The position numbers were made by a program, and so were the translations under genes. Below, piece by piece: positions 21,901 to 34,235 of a stretch of DNA of 64,000 bases. Numbering within the stretch: the stretch's first letter is position 1; every line of letters starts with the position of its first letter. The stretch is from Phoronis australis. Taxonomy: Eukaryota > Phoronida > Phoronidae. A model generated the notes under the pieces. It did no database searches, was not told the DNA's origin, and was given only the letters and a program-made list of their open reading frames with translations. The stretch is from positions 943,450-1,007,449 of the forward strand of contig NMRA01000059.1 in assembly GCA_002633005.1 (NCBI GenBank), written 5' to 3'.

Positions 21901-22322
21901 GCCCGGTTGCATGAAACAGTCCCAAACAGGGTCTCAACTAAGTTCCCTAAATCGTTTTCGTATTTGTTTCGTTCTTTAGGCACAGATGTAATATTTTTCT
22001 ATAATTTTATATTCATTGTGAGCTCTTTTTTGATTAATGGCATTTTCTCATCATATAACTAAAAACCGAGCCCTTAATTCAATCAAAATAATTATGGACT
22101 TCGGCCTAAAATTAGATGAAAAGATCACTACTTATTTTCAATAATATTGAGAATTCAAACTAGATTTCACTCTCTATTTGTATCAAAGCCAAAAATTGGC
22201 ATAGTGATGATACTCAAACAGCATAAGATATGACAATCGGTGTTTTCACAAGCACGCAAATACGCAGTAGATTTAGGGACCTTAACTGAGTACCTATTTG
22301 GGACTGTTTCATGCAACCGGGC
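21901..22322. mobile_element. MITE with about 53-bp terminal inverted repeats
   Basis: The tips GCCCGGTTGCATGAAACAGT (21901) and its inverted copy (ending 22322) start a 53-bp inverted repeat with few mismatches. The 422-bp body has no coding capacity. The target duplication is not clear. Confidence 0.8.
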
Positions 22323-25300
22323 ACTGGAGTCCAGCTTAACGGTTTTGTGTGGGATCCACTCATTCGCTCGTTAAGAAAACTTTGTCGATGGGTTCCTTTT
22401 CAGAAAATGTTCCTCGGTCGTTAAGCATGTAGGCCATTTCTGGATGTACGAACTAATCGAGGAGCACTCTGATGGATCAATCTCACCAAAGAAAATACAA
22501 ATGGTCCAATGTGAAAATCCGTGAGTACATATGGCGAATCAAACGTGTGATACGACAAATTTTCTTTAAATTTGAATAAAAACAATGTTGTAATAATCGT
22601 TTTTTTAAGCTCATTGTATTGCGAAAACTATCATCAAGTGCCTTATTTCACCGCGAAATGTAGTTCGAAGGTAAAAGCATAAAAGTTTTGAGACATGCAG
22701 TTGAGGTAACAAAATACAGAAAAAAAATTAAGTCAAATACTGGAATTTGCTTACTTGAGTATTATTTAGTTCACAGGTGTTCTTCCAGGATGCGAAAACG
22801 TACAGCATCTTGAACATTCTTGAGTCTTCGGAAATTTGAGCAAAATTATTATATGTCCAACAAACGAATATTTGCCTGGGACCAAATTAATCTCACGCTA
22901 TACCGCAACGACAGTGACTTCAAAAAAAAAAAAAACACAAACGGGCTCAATACGAGATGGCGAGATTTTTCTTGCGAGTCCATAGAGGCGGTATTCTTGT
23001 TTAGTTTCAACTCGCGAAACATGGTCACGTTTGACTTCATTCTTAATTTTGACTCCACTTTAAGGAAATAACTCTCTGAAATAAGTTTTGAAGAAACTTT
23101 CTGGGCCCGGCCCGCTCAACAGGCGACAAAACGGACTGTTTGGTCGAGGACCTCGACGACTAGGGACTAAGAAAATAAGGTGAATGAAGACTGGCGTCAA
23201 AAGAACCCCTAATTTTTAACCCCAAAGATTTAAGACCGGTGTAATTAGGCTCGGTGCCCCCTTGGACTGTGTCCGGCTTGCCTGCATATGAAACAGACTA
23301 CCGGGTAAATTGTACTGAACAACAGGCATTCAAATACAAGCAGGTGTGCGTTTCCTTGCCGTAAGACACGTGCCGTTTTCACGTGCTCCACTTAGAATAT
23401 ATTGCAATACCTCGCGTGACTTCGCTATTCTCACAGGCCAGAGCGCTCTTTCCTTCTCCTCGGTGCTACACTGGCCCTTGAACTGACCATGTGAAGTGAC
23501 CAGTGGCCACCTTTCCATGTAGTCTACGGTTTTTAAAAATGTTATCGCAACAAGTAAGCCAGATATGGAACTTTAAATCAAGATTTACATATCATGAAAA
23601 ACTTGAAGCACTATTTATTATTAATTCGTACGCCCTTTTGGCGGAAATTTTTACTTCAGTGTTCACTACAACTATTTACGAAAGTAAACTATTGTATCCA
23701 GACTGCATTCAACTCGGTTTATTTTTTTTAGTTTTCTGTCATGTTCGAAGACATCTGTGTGCCGAACGAAATTCGCTTACCAGCGAGAGAAAGTACGCCA
23801 CATGTGGCAAGTTCCTTACTACGTCTTTTACCTGAACTTTCCCGTGGCGACCGGTTGTGAATGTCGGCTCCTCATGAACAGCGTCTGATCAGCAAGGCAA
23901 TAGATGTAGTGATGTTAAGAAATCACTATATTGTACATGATTCTCATTAGTCATTAATGATGGATGTGTTTGTGAATCAAAAGAGCGAGAACAGTAAAAT
24001 TTTCACTAGAAAGGCTTGTCAACCGTTGTGTTGGATATAACGTACGATGCACGGATGGTTGCATGGCCGTAGCATAGCCAGCTATTACGACGGAGATTTG
24101 AGAAATTATGATCAAGGGACCTCTGGCTTTGATCTCCTCGGCCCGGCAATTGCCAATTAATGTTCTACTTCCAGGGTCGTCAGCCGTCCACTACTCGCAA
24201 TCACGGATCCTTCAAAATCATAAAAGCTATTCAAAAAAACTAAAACGCCTTTTGTTTTAGCCTCTTATTTCCAAGAAAATTTAAAAAAACGAACACCATT
24301 CGCAACGTATCTCTTCAGCAGGACACTTTTGATACTCTGGCGTTTGTCTTTTGAGTTTCTATCCCACAAACAACACGTTTTCAAATTAAAGAAAGAAACT
24401 ATAAAGGTGGTCAAAATACAAAAGTCTCAAAATGAACTGTAAAAGATGAATGTCATTCCTTTTATAACCTAAACATTTTAATCGCGAAAACAACTCTCAC
24501 AAATTTGTCTCAAACACCTCTTTGCCATGACGGCGGTTGGTTAATACAAACAAAAAATTGAAAGTGACCTGTCATAGATTTGAAATGGTCAATTTTCGAC
24601 GAGTTGGCGAACCCCGTTAAAAGTGATGGCCTTTTGTTACTCCTTTTATTGGTGAATGATGTGCCTGAGGACGAAAATCTTTTTTATTATGGTGATGAAA
24701 GGGTTCAGACACTGTTTTTGATTTTGAGTAACTTGCTTGATAGTTTCCATTGTAGTTACTGATTAAAAAGAAATCCGAGTTTTTAAATGTTTTGTTGTTA
24801 TTTAAATATTATATCGTGTGTCGGTTGTATTGGTAGTAAATGTGTGTATTTAAACTTTATATTCAAAGCAGTTCCTCCAAATATGTTTTTCATATTCACG
24901 GGGCTACATCCTCCCAACTTAAGTCTGGTGAATCTTTTGTCTTGCAAGTAGTATTCTGTTGTTTGTAGGCTCCAATGTATGTAATAGTGTAAAAAATAAA
25001 AAGCTCGAAATTGAATCATGTTTTGTTGCGTTTTATGATACCTTGGACCTACTGTCTTGCATTGCACTGTTCTGTGATATAGACAAATGTAAAATATAAC
25101 AAAATAAAGCAAATAAAAAATTAAACACGTAAAAAGTTCTCATTTAATATATATTGCATGTAATGTAAAACTTTCATGACACGAAGTTATGAGGCCCATT
25201 TCATGAAACTTTGTGTCTTAAACTTACACGAAAATGGGGCTAACTCAAAAGGGCACGATTGGTTTTACAGCCGAAAACGCGCAATTTGGGGATTATTTCA

Positions 25301-26940
25301 GTATAAGACTGATTTCTTCAAGTTATTACCTTTGGCCAGACCTACAAAATAGTATAAACCTGCTGCGTTTAGTGACTTTATTGAAAATTGCCTATGCCCT
25401 GCAAAGACTTCCTGTCAAAGATGACTGAAATCGCCTAAGTCGGAGACGTCATCAGTTATTTAGTCGCAAGGAGCCGTGAAAATGCCGATGTATAGTACTG
25501 ACCAAAGCCGACATGAAAAAGCCAAGGTCTAATCTGCTGAATGTATGTGGTAACAAGAAGCGAAAAGACGAAGCACATTGGACGACTAATCTCTTTGGGA
25601 TAAGCACTTGAGAATGAAATCGAGCGTTGAACTACCGTGCGAGATGAGCTGAACATTTTTAGAAATGTCGGTTTTCTTCAAGTTGACTTCCGGGTGGGAG
25701 TTTGCATTCCTTTCCTTGCCAGCTAGAAGTAGCATAACGTAAACCTATTTTTGAAAGCGTATGCTTCCAGTCTAAGACTAATGAAACCCTCTCTGAGTTT
25801 CGCAATTCTCGAATGGCCGCCCAGTCATACAAAGTTCTCTTACTCAAGTTTGGGACAGTTGAAATTAATTGTTTTGCTCATGGACCGAGCTTGTACCAAA
25901 TTTTCAAAAAATGCAATTTTGACCGTCCCGAATTCAAAAATTACGATCATTTGTCTCGACGTTACACACTGTGAATTTCGTGAAAACGTTGCACGGATGG
26001 CCATTTTCGACAATTTCATGAGCTGCCGAGTCAATTTTCAGACTGTTCATACGAAGCCTGGTGTCCAATATTTGGAAAATAGGATGAATGCCAAAATCGC
26101 CCATCTCCAGAATCAAGAAAATTGAATTTAGCCCGTAATTTTGGTGTCCCACATTTTAGAGATTAGCCTAAACTCGAAATCTTTTACCGTAATTTAGGCA
26201 GTTTTGGGGATAACAATTACCACTGTACTTTGTTGTTGAATATCATATCGGAACTTTAAAATTACGACACAGGCTAGACTTCTATCCCAGCGCATGGGCG
26301 GGCGGCCTTCTCTCGCGTACACTGTTCCCCTCTTTGGATCACTCTTCGTGTTCCGAGGACTTAGTTCTTTGCTAGCGGCCAGACTGAATGTGCTCCTGTA
26401 CATTATTCACAGGGTAGATGCACGTTTTTAGGCCCATGTAACTATATTCAAAATAATAATTTTTTAAGAAAACTGTTTACACGAGTGGCCCCTTTGAACT
26501 CGCATGCCTTGCTGTGGGTACAGGCACACGCATTATCCATGTTCACGCGCCTTGAATTGACAATGCATTTATAACTCAGGTGACATCACACTCTGTTCAC
26601 TTGTGAAGTTGTAATTAATTTGTGAGGTCAGCAAATGACAATTCAATTCAGAGAATAATTATTGAAAACTTGTTTTATTATTTTCATACGGGTAATGGCT
26701 GGATAAAACTAGCCTGAAAGGAGTATGTTGTGTCAAAGGAAATTCAAGAAATGTTTGATTGATGACTACAGATATTTAATTACATCAAATTTATCAGCTG
26801 ATTAAAAAATCTTGACAAAAGCGTCATATTACGCTTTTTGCAAGAGACCATCAATGTCACTGTATAAAAACGTTTGAAAATGTACCCCTAACACTATTTT
26901 GTTACAAATTGTACTTTGGAGTTTATGGCCAATACTTGAT
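22323..26940. other. no gene recognised
   Basis: Short open frames only, with no motif, no paired splice signals around a recognisable peptide and no clear transposon ends. Base composition resembles the surrounding non-coding DNA. A poly-A tract lies at about 22923-22935. Confidence 0.4.
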
Positions 26941-26962
26941 GCATACATGTACATACACGATA

Positions 26963-27042
26963 AACGTGCGCGCGCACGCACACACATACTCGCATACATA
27001 CGTACATACATACACACACACATAAATTCATGCATGCATGCG
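26963..27042. repeat. alternating purine-pyrimidine microsatellite cluster
   Basis: Consecutive (CG), (CA), (CATA) and (CATG) runs over about 80 bp. Simple-sequence DNA of this type can adopt Z-form. Short open frames here are low-complexity artefacts. Confidence 0.85.
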
Positions 27043-27695
27043 TACCTGCAAATTTGTTCCGGTCCGTATTGGAATCAAGCATATTTACCGCAATGAAATT
27101 CGCTATTCCTCGAGACCATCAATGCCAGGGGAATACAATGACACGCCATGACATGTCACCTGATAGAGTCAACGAAATGTCATTTCTTTCCAAGTCCAGA
27201 AAGCACATCTATTTTGACTAAGAGACAAATTGAGACCAATTTCATAACGGAAAATGGTCTAAATCAAATATTGCCGCCTTTTGTGGCGCCGAAAGGCGGC
27301 GCCGGTTTTGCAGTCGCCTCATTTTCAGTGTTTCAAAACTAAATGTGTACGCCGTGGCAGTCGGTGCTGCGAAACGTATCGTGGTATCCTATTGCAACAT
27401 TCATAATTAGGGCCTACACACCATGAACAAAATAGCTGAGAATAATTTTAAAAAGAAGTGCGATGTGCCTATATTCATCGGAACCGCTTACGGCTTCCAC
27501 GGCACCGTTCATTCATCAATGATTTTCTCAGTCACGGTTGACGTATAGGCGCATCGCCTAATGCCGGGCCTATGTACGCCCAAATACAGTAATTGTACGT
27601 GGTGCAACATCAAAGTTGGTTTTTTGACAATGAGAACGCGCCGGGGACTTTGGACTTTTTTTCGTTTTTACTTCTGTTTAATGTTATTCCCACAG

Positions 27696-27786
27696 ATATA
27701 GTAAAACGGAAATACAGGGAAGCCACCAAGTCTGGTATGACACTGAAATATGATATTTTACGACTAATTCGATCCATCATAGACAG
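27696..27786 (+). CDS. possible coding exon, unknown
   Basis: An open 91-nt segment lies between acceptor ttcccacag and donor CAG|gtgaaa, reading VKRKYREATKSGMTLKYDIL. The charge pattern is protein-like, but I recognise no family and find no partner exon nearby, so this may be chance. Confidence 0.2.
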
Positions 27787-30700
27787 GTGAAAACAAGGAT
27801 AGACCTACAAGGTTATTTTTGTCGTACTCGGTGGTCGGCGTACAGTACTAAGGCTTACCCGGCCGTTGAACCGTAGACCGCCGTACTAAAATCTTTGGTT
27901 CGTGAACTGGCCAGCACTTCACTTTAGTGTTTTTGATGGCAACTGACAACTTGCGCCACCTGGATTCCCAAGAATAAGATTTTACACCAGCTATTGAAAC
28001 GCAAAGTCAAAATTGGCGCCAAACCTGTCTCACGAAAGTAAGCTTCCTGCTGGACCCCAATTAATTTTTCAATAATCTTTTGTTTTGGCTGTGGGGAGCA
28101 TGACTTTTCTATCGTTACTGCTCACGATTAGAAAGCAAATATTTTTACACCATGATTGCTATAACCACACAAAAACTAAAAAAATCATTGAAACAAAACA
28201 TACATTTTTACACTGAGCAGTTAAAATAAACCGGCAAGAGCGAAACAGTCTTTAAACAACAAATTTATAGGCCACAAGGCCAGCTCGAGCGCTCCCCTCA
28301 TGGCAATGAGAAAAACAATGGCGATGCCGGCGTAGGCATGACAAAAGTCCATGCGATGGTTGTATTGAATTGTTGATCGACAGGTTGGCTGAGTTTGTAT
28401 TCAATCGGATTAAAGGTACAGTAGCTTTGTATTTACAGCAAACTCATATTCATTTTCTATGTGTTTCGACGCACGATGCAGTCTAAAGCATGATATTCAT
28501 TCCTTGGCCTTCGGTGCAGATCACCGGCTTGTGCTACTATAATAGCGTGATCACAGGCACTCTTTATGTGACTTTATCAAGCTCAACGTGACACTTCAAA
28601 TTACTATCGTGTCGAGCGGCTGTTGAGAGTACATTACAGACTGGCTGACTTAGGAACGCGTACAGCTACAGGAAACTGTCGTGTTTTAAAACTGTTTAAC
28701 TTGGGTCGGGAAAGTTCTGTCGAGGCAGTCCTGTACTGGTGATATAGATAGCACCATAGCGGTTCTTGATTTAGAGAACCAGACAATCGCTGAATAATGG
28801 CCCATTAATATTCAGTGCTAGCACGTGTTTGTGTGCTCTCTGTATTGAGACTGGTTATAAGCTCGTGTGCTGCTCTAGTCACACAACACACAGATTATAC
28901 TGGAACCCAGATTTTCCAAAACACATGGGCATGTATGCGGAAAATGAATTTTCGGGTGTTTCAGTTACCAAATAAACGCCCATACATGTATTAGGAAAGA
29001 ATAGGGACCTGTAAAGGGAAAGTCAAAGCTGCCACTGATATAAACATAGCAGTGATTTTTTTTGCATAAAACTGTATTTTTTTAATCTTAAGTTAGTGAA
29101 TACATAGTTCGCCAACAATTTGTTTATTTTTATAAATGACTATTGTTCCACAAAACTGAATTTGTGGCTAAAAGTTGACGCTGAGTGGGCTTTTAAGAGG
29201 ACATTTTCCAAGTAAACGCCCCTGACACTTGACACCAGAAGTTCATAACACCAAATAAACAAATCCCCATGGGTGTTTATTTGGCATAACTTTCCGAATA
29301 AACGCTTATGAGTATCTCATCTGGTGGGCTTATCTTATTCCGGTACTACATGGACCACCAACTCTGTATATACACAAAACCCTTGCGACCAACACTATTG
29401 ACCGCGACCAACACCATGATGTCACTCACTATTGGCACACATGGTGTAATGGAATGTTTACTTCCATCAAGTTTTCTATCTGCTAACTAGAAGCTAAGAT
29501 GAGCATTGGAAGAGTGTGGCGCCTCCTCTGGATATTTCATAGGAAAATATCAAATATTTTAGATTGTCTACTAATATGATCAATAAAACCAGGTAGTCCT
29601 AGTTGCACTTCGGCTTTTTAAATGATCTTATCAAATGATGAAAATGTTGATCAAAACTACATTTTTATGGCAACCTTTGCCTTATTGAGTAAATTTAATT
29701 GGCTTTGTCGTTACCACTGGGTCAACAGGTTAAGACATCAGATGTCATTTCCAGTTGACCCGTGAGAACCAGCAAAGTAGATACTTTCATACTGGGCTTA
29801 GGTTTTCAGAAACATCAGGGGTAATAAATGAATTTTCCTCTCAACCAGGATTAAAAACCATTTTTAAGCTGTGTTTAGACACACTGTCCATCTCAGGACA
29901 ATTGTATAACTTCACATAGAACTACTTTCAGTGACCTCTGACCTTGCGTATCAATTTCAAAAGGCCTATCATGTGTGTGTGTGTGTGAAAACACTCATAA
30001 TTCACAACAGTCCCCAAAATTCTAAGCCATTATGTAGATTAGTTACCCACTCCAAGCCTAAAAATGTTGAGAACTCCTTGCAATCACTGAGTGGGGTTTC
30101 ACTGCCTTCTCAAAGCAGTTGGCACAGGCTCTAAAATTTGGGACAAGGAAAATGAAGCTAATTAATTTTAAGAGCGCACCCCTCGTCATTGGCTCATAAA
30201 ATTTCATTGATCACTGTGACTTCTTAGCTCAGTGGTCAACGTGCACACTAAACACTAAAACTGTCATGTTGCGTGATGTCTTGAATAATACTCATTGCAT
30301 TCAGAATCTAATATCACTTCAATGCCGAGCAGCTGATCAAGACAACAATTTTTGATATAATACATGTATACATATTCATATATAAGCATTAAAGTGAATT
30401 GCGGTTTATCAGAGACTAATTCTTGAGTTTGGGATGGCCAAATATTGCCTATTTTTAAAATTTGGTACAACCTCCGACCTTTCACAGAGTGTGTTCTTGG
30501 CTGCCTATCTAGAGCACCTCTCCCTCCATGGAAAAATATTGCAAGTACCCATTTCCAATTAAATTTTTACTGCAGTAGTTACCACTATTGCGTCACATAA
30601 AATTATGCTACATGCATTTCCTCATGAGAAGGGTGATGTATGAATGACACCTGACACTGCATGAATGGAACGTTCTACAAATAGGTCACTTGTGTGTTTT

Positions 30701-32659
30701 CTCTACCAGTGTAATCGCCTCTTGGCAATGCATAGTTTTCTTGTACTGCCAATTAATTCCACCATGCTTTATGATCAGATAAGCATGGTAATTTTAAGCA
30801 CCCTTAAAGCTTTCAGTGAGCTCTGCATGCTTTTTAAATGGCACTTAAGTCTGGTTGAACATGCCATTTTAATGATTATGAATAACTTGTTCAAGCTCCT
30901 GCTATAGATTAAAACAGGATTTAGGTGCGTTGTTCCATCATAGCTCTGTCATCAACTCAGTGAGAATGAACCACTATAACCATTACCAATAGTTTATACC
31001 GGCAATCACCTGGGAGTAACGATGATTATGATGTATTGAGATTTAATCGTAATCCGATCCACAATTCTGTAGTGAACTAGTAATTGGCAAATGTGTGCGG
31101 GATTCCTCTTGCATCTCGGGATTGGCTGGTTTTGAGTATCTAATTATTATTGTGCAAGACCTATTAATTACTAATTCTTGATATTCCTGGTGAGTGCAAG
31201 AGAACTCTTACGAATTGAACGTGTTGCATTTCATTAATGGATGACACTTCACTTAATTCAGAGGATTTCATCTGTGGTGGCGCTGAGTGTCGTTTTCAAA
31301 TGCATTGTGGGACGGTTATGGGCTCGTAAACACTCGGTGACGTTGCAGATAATTTGCAGATATGCAGCTTGATTTGAGCTGTTGGTGGTGAGATTTAATT
31401 TCAGCTTGAAGCAATGACTCATGCCTCGAAAATCTTTTGTGAAAAAAGATTTGCTAATTAACCCAAATTATTTGTCAATGTAATGCATTTTGAAGCTCAC
31501 TTTCATTTTTTATTCTTTTATCGTACTTTTTCACCCAAAAAGCATGCTAGATTGGACCTGTCCTTTCAATTTAAGGTGTGTTCTACTGACAAGTTTTGTT
31601 TTTAGACAAATTGTTTACATATTACCATGTTATCAGTGATGTTGTTGGATGTTCATGAGGTGATAACTGTCCCACATTGTATTTGAAAAACGACAGCAAC
31701 ACCCTATCATAGAATCCGCCGACTTGCACTGAGTCAAGTCATGTCCTGTGTATGGTTCAACACTATATAATCAGACTGTGGAAGAACAGCAAGTGTACTG
31801 TTAACACAGTAGTGTACCTTATGTATGCCATCCTGTTGTAGTCTTGTTTTTGTTTGGAAATTCATTACGTGAAACACTTATTTTATATACTTTAAAACAC
31901 ATGCCCTGCAGTTGTTTTTTCCTAGACATTTTGGTGTTGTCATTGTATTAATTATCAGTCTACTTAAAAGATAATAAATTTCAACCTGAAAAAAATTTTG
32001 TTTGACCTAGTTATGGCCTCATTTTGCTGAAGAATTTCATGTGGTTAAATTTAACTTGCTTTTATTTCCCAACTTTACTTGAAGTGAATGTTGTGCACTT
32101 CCTAGTTTTGCTTGTGAACTCAAGAACACTGTAGGATGTTCATGCTATCGTCAAGATAAGAATCTTCTTCCATTCTCACAGTCTAAGAGCTGGAGGGGGG
32201 GGGTTTAGACTAAATGTGCACGCTGTTGGTGAACTTGGCACTTATTGTGGTGCTTTCAAAGAACCAAAAGAAAGCGTCTTTAAAGCACAGGCAAATTTAG
32301 GAGAGCCTTAGGGAGACTACCAAAAAACTCCAGCCTATTTTCTGTTTTCAGGACATCTTTCCTTTCAGAATTGTGGTTGGGTCCTTGATGTGCCATGAAT
32401 GAAATTGACCCAATTTTCATGGTATACGGGCAACTTGGCCTGTATCAACACTTTTATAAAATAAACCTGTAAAGATCCTGATTTGCCACTACAGTCAGAA
32501 AAGGACGGAATTTCCAGAATCTGACAGCTTTCACGGAAAAAGGTTTTTGGCGGAGTTCAGGTATTCCAGTGTCAAATACGAGACAGTGACTTGTAATTTT
32601 TTGCCAATTTATTTTGTCCACACGACCTTGAACTCCAAGACTGATTCTGGACACAACTC
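27787..32659. other. no gene recognised; one old repeat copy
   Basis: Mostly featureless. The segment 29348-29535 is a second copy of repeat family R1 (matches 424-760 in two blocks on the same strand). A short (TG)n run lies near 29972. Confidence 0.4.
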
Positions 32660-33040
32660 ACAACAACTAAAGGCCTGTTCATGCGACTCATTTTTGCAAA
32701 ATGTTTGCACCATATTTTGCGGAATCGAGATTGCGGAAAAAAGTTATCACGAATGCAAAAATCCCGCAATCCCACTTTCACGAAATTTTGCGGAATTTAT
32801 TACTTAAAACTACAGATGATTAAGCACTTGTCACTGGAGCCCGCAAGATTGACAACACGTTTTTTGCACTGCGCATGGCACAAGAATTCACGCTTTACTT
32901 CCAAAATGTCTCGAAATCTCTTGCCTCACTATAGGAATTTGGTTTATCAGAAATTTGGTCTGTTGCAGAGACTGAGCGATTCAACAGCTTGTAGCTGGAA
33001 CCCATAGTGGATGGTCTGCTGTCTGGAATGAAGAAGGATA
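32660..33040 (+). repeat. dispersed repeat, copy 1 (pairs with 45330-45730)
   Basis: Shares GGCCTGTTCATGCGACT, several TTGCGGAA-type blocks, TGAAATCTCT, and AGAGACTGAG...GGAACCC...GGATGG order with 45330-45730, both on the plus strand, at moderate divergence. No coding capacity recognised. Related TTGCGGAA blocks recur at 33590-33650. Confidence 0.65.
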
Positions 33041-33187
33041 GATCGTATTCTTTTCTGTCTGTTGCTGTGGAGTGCTCATGGTCCCATTTGTTTGGCTTGT
33101 GATCGCGTCACGAGTGCGCCCGGGGGTACTAGGTGGCTCGTTGAGTGGATGCATGTACTTGATGCTGGTGCCGGAAGTGAATCACGG

Positions 33188-33198
33188 GGGGGGGGNGG
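33188..33198. other. ambiguous base in a G homopolymer
   Basis: A single n at 33196 interrupts a poly-G run, so the run length is uncertain. Frames drawn across it are unreliable. Confidence 0.95.
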
Positions 33199-34128
33199 TG
33201 GAGGTCACTTCCAGACACACATATACCACATGCGTGTACCCAAAATTGTTGACAGACCCCACTATTGCAGTTCCATGCCTGCTAATCGCCACCCTCTTTC
33301 GTGGGGGTAGATTTTTTGGGGCTGAGGCCAATTAATATAGAGGGCTTTTTGCAGAGATGAAATTAAAATTTAAGGGCCTATTAGACCCCGCGTGGTTCCC
33401 GCAAAACTTGCTGCAAAAGTACCACCTGAACATCCGGTCACCTTATGAATATGAGTGACACCTCCGGGGAAGGGATGAATTTCAGTTTTCGATGACAATC
33501 CTAACCAAAGGCTCCGTAACTACGGTATACGCTCTGCACAAAGGTTTCATCTGGGAGTTTCATATTTTAATACAGAAATTGCAGAAATGACAATTTACAT
33601 GAACGCTCATGGATTGCGGAAATTTTTGCGGAATGGAATTGCACATTTTTCCACAAAGCTTTTTCTCAAGTGAATGGTCGTTTACTGTTTTTGATTTATC
33701 TGAGATTTTGTGATGAGTGCTCTCTAGTTGATTGATTTCTCTTTCTGTTTCTCGGTTTCCATTGACATATCTTTCTGAAATTTTCTTATATGGATAAATC
33801 TGGTCAAATGGTGTTTGAGTATGCCATCGGTTTCAACCTCCAAGTGGTTCTTTTGATGCCGTAATTTCTCGCTGCACGTTTGCTGGTCTATCGTATTCGT
33901 GCAACAGGTCCCTCTTGTCTTCTGATGGACATGAAATTTCCACACATCGTGTTTCTTGTGAAAAGCTCAAGCCATTTTTCTGAGGGCTATGTAGAATATG
34001 CCATCAGTTTCTAGCTGCATTTTACTGTTCTTGAGGTATTCTGAGATTTTGTGATTTAATGGCTACTCTATAATTGACCAAGTCCTAAATATGCTTTTTC
34101 TTGGTTTACCATTGAGTGTACTTTGCTA

Positions 34129-34235
34129 TCATGGGTGTTGGGGTCATGGGCGTTGGGGTCATGGGCGTTGGGGCCATGGGTGTTGGGGTCATGGGCGTTG
34201 GGGTCATTGGCGTTGGGGTTGTGATCGTTGGTGTT
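34129..34235. repeat. 15-bp tandem array, about 7 units
   Basis: Units of CATGGGCGTTGGGGT type, degenerating to the right. The period is a multiple of 3, so the minus strand stays open as repeated HDPNA-like pentapeptides. This is a minisatellite artefact, not a supported gene. Confidence 0.85.

Noticed and set aside
25751-26125. 124-codon plus-strand ORF overlapping minus-strand ORFs
   Set aside because: No recognisable motif; overlapping frames of similar length on the other strand suggest chance.
26829-27096. Overlapping short ORFs around 27 kb
   Set aside because: They are frames through CA/TA microsatellite sequence.
30220-30275. A-box-like TTAGCTCAGTGGTCAACG, possible tRNA or SINE head
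   Set aside because: No B box (GGTTCGAnnC) at the right distance and no cloverleaf pairing.
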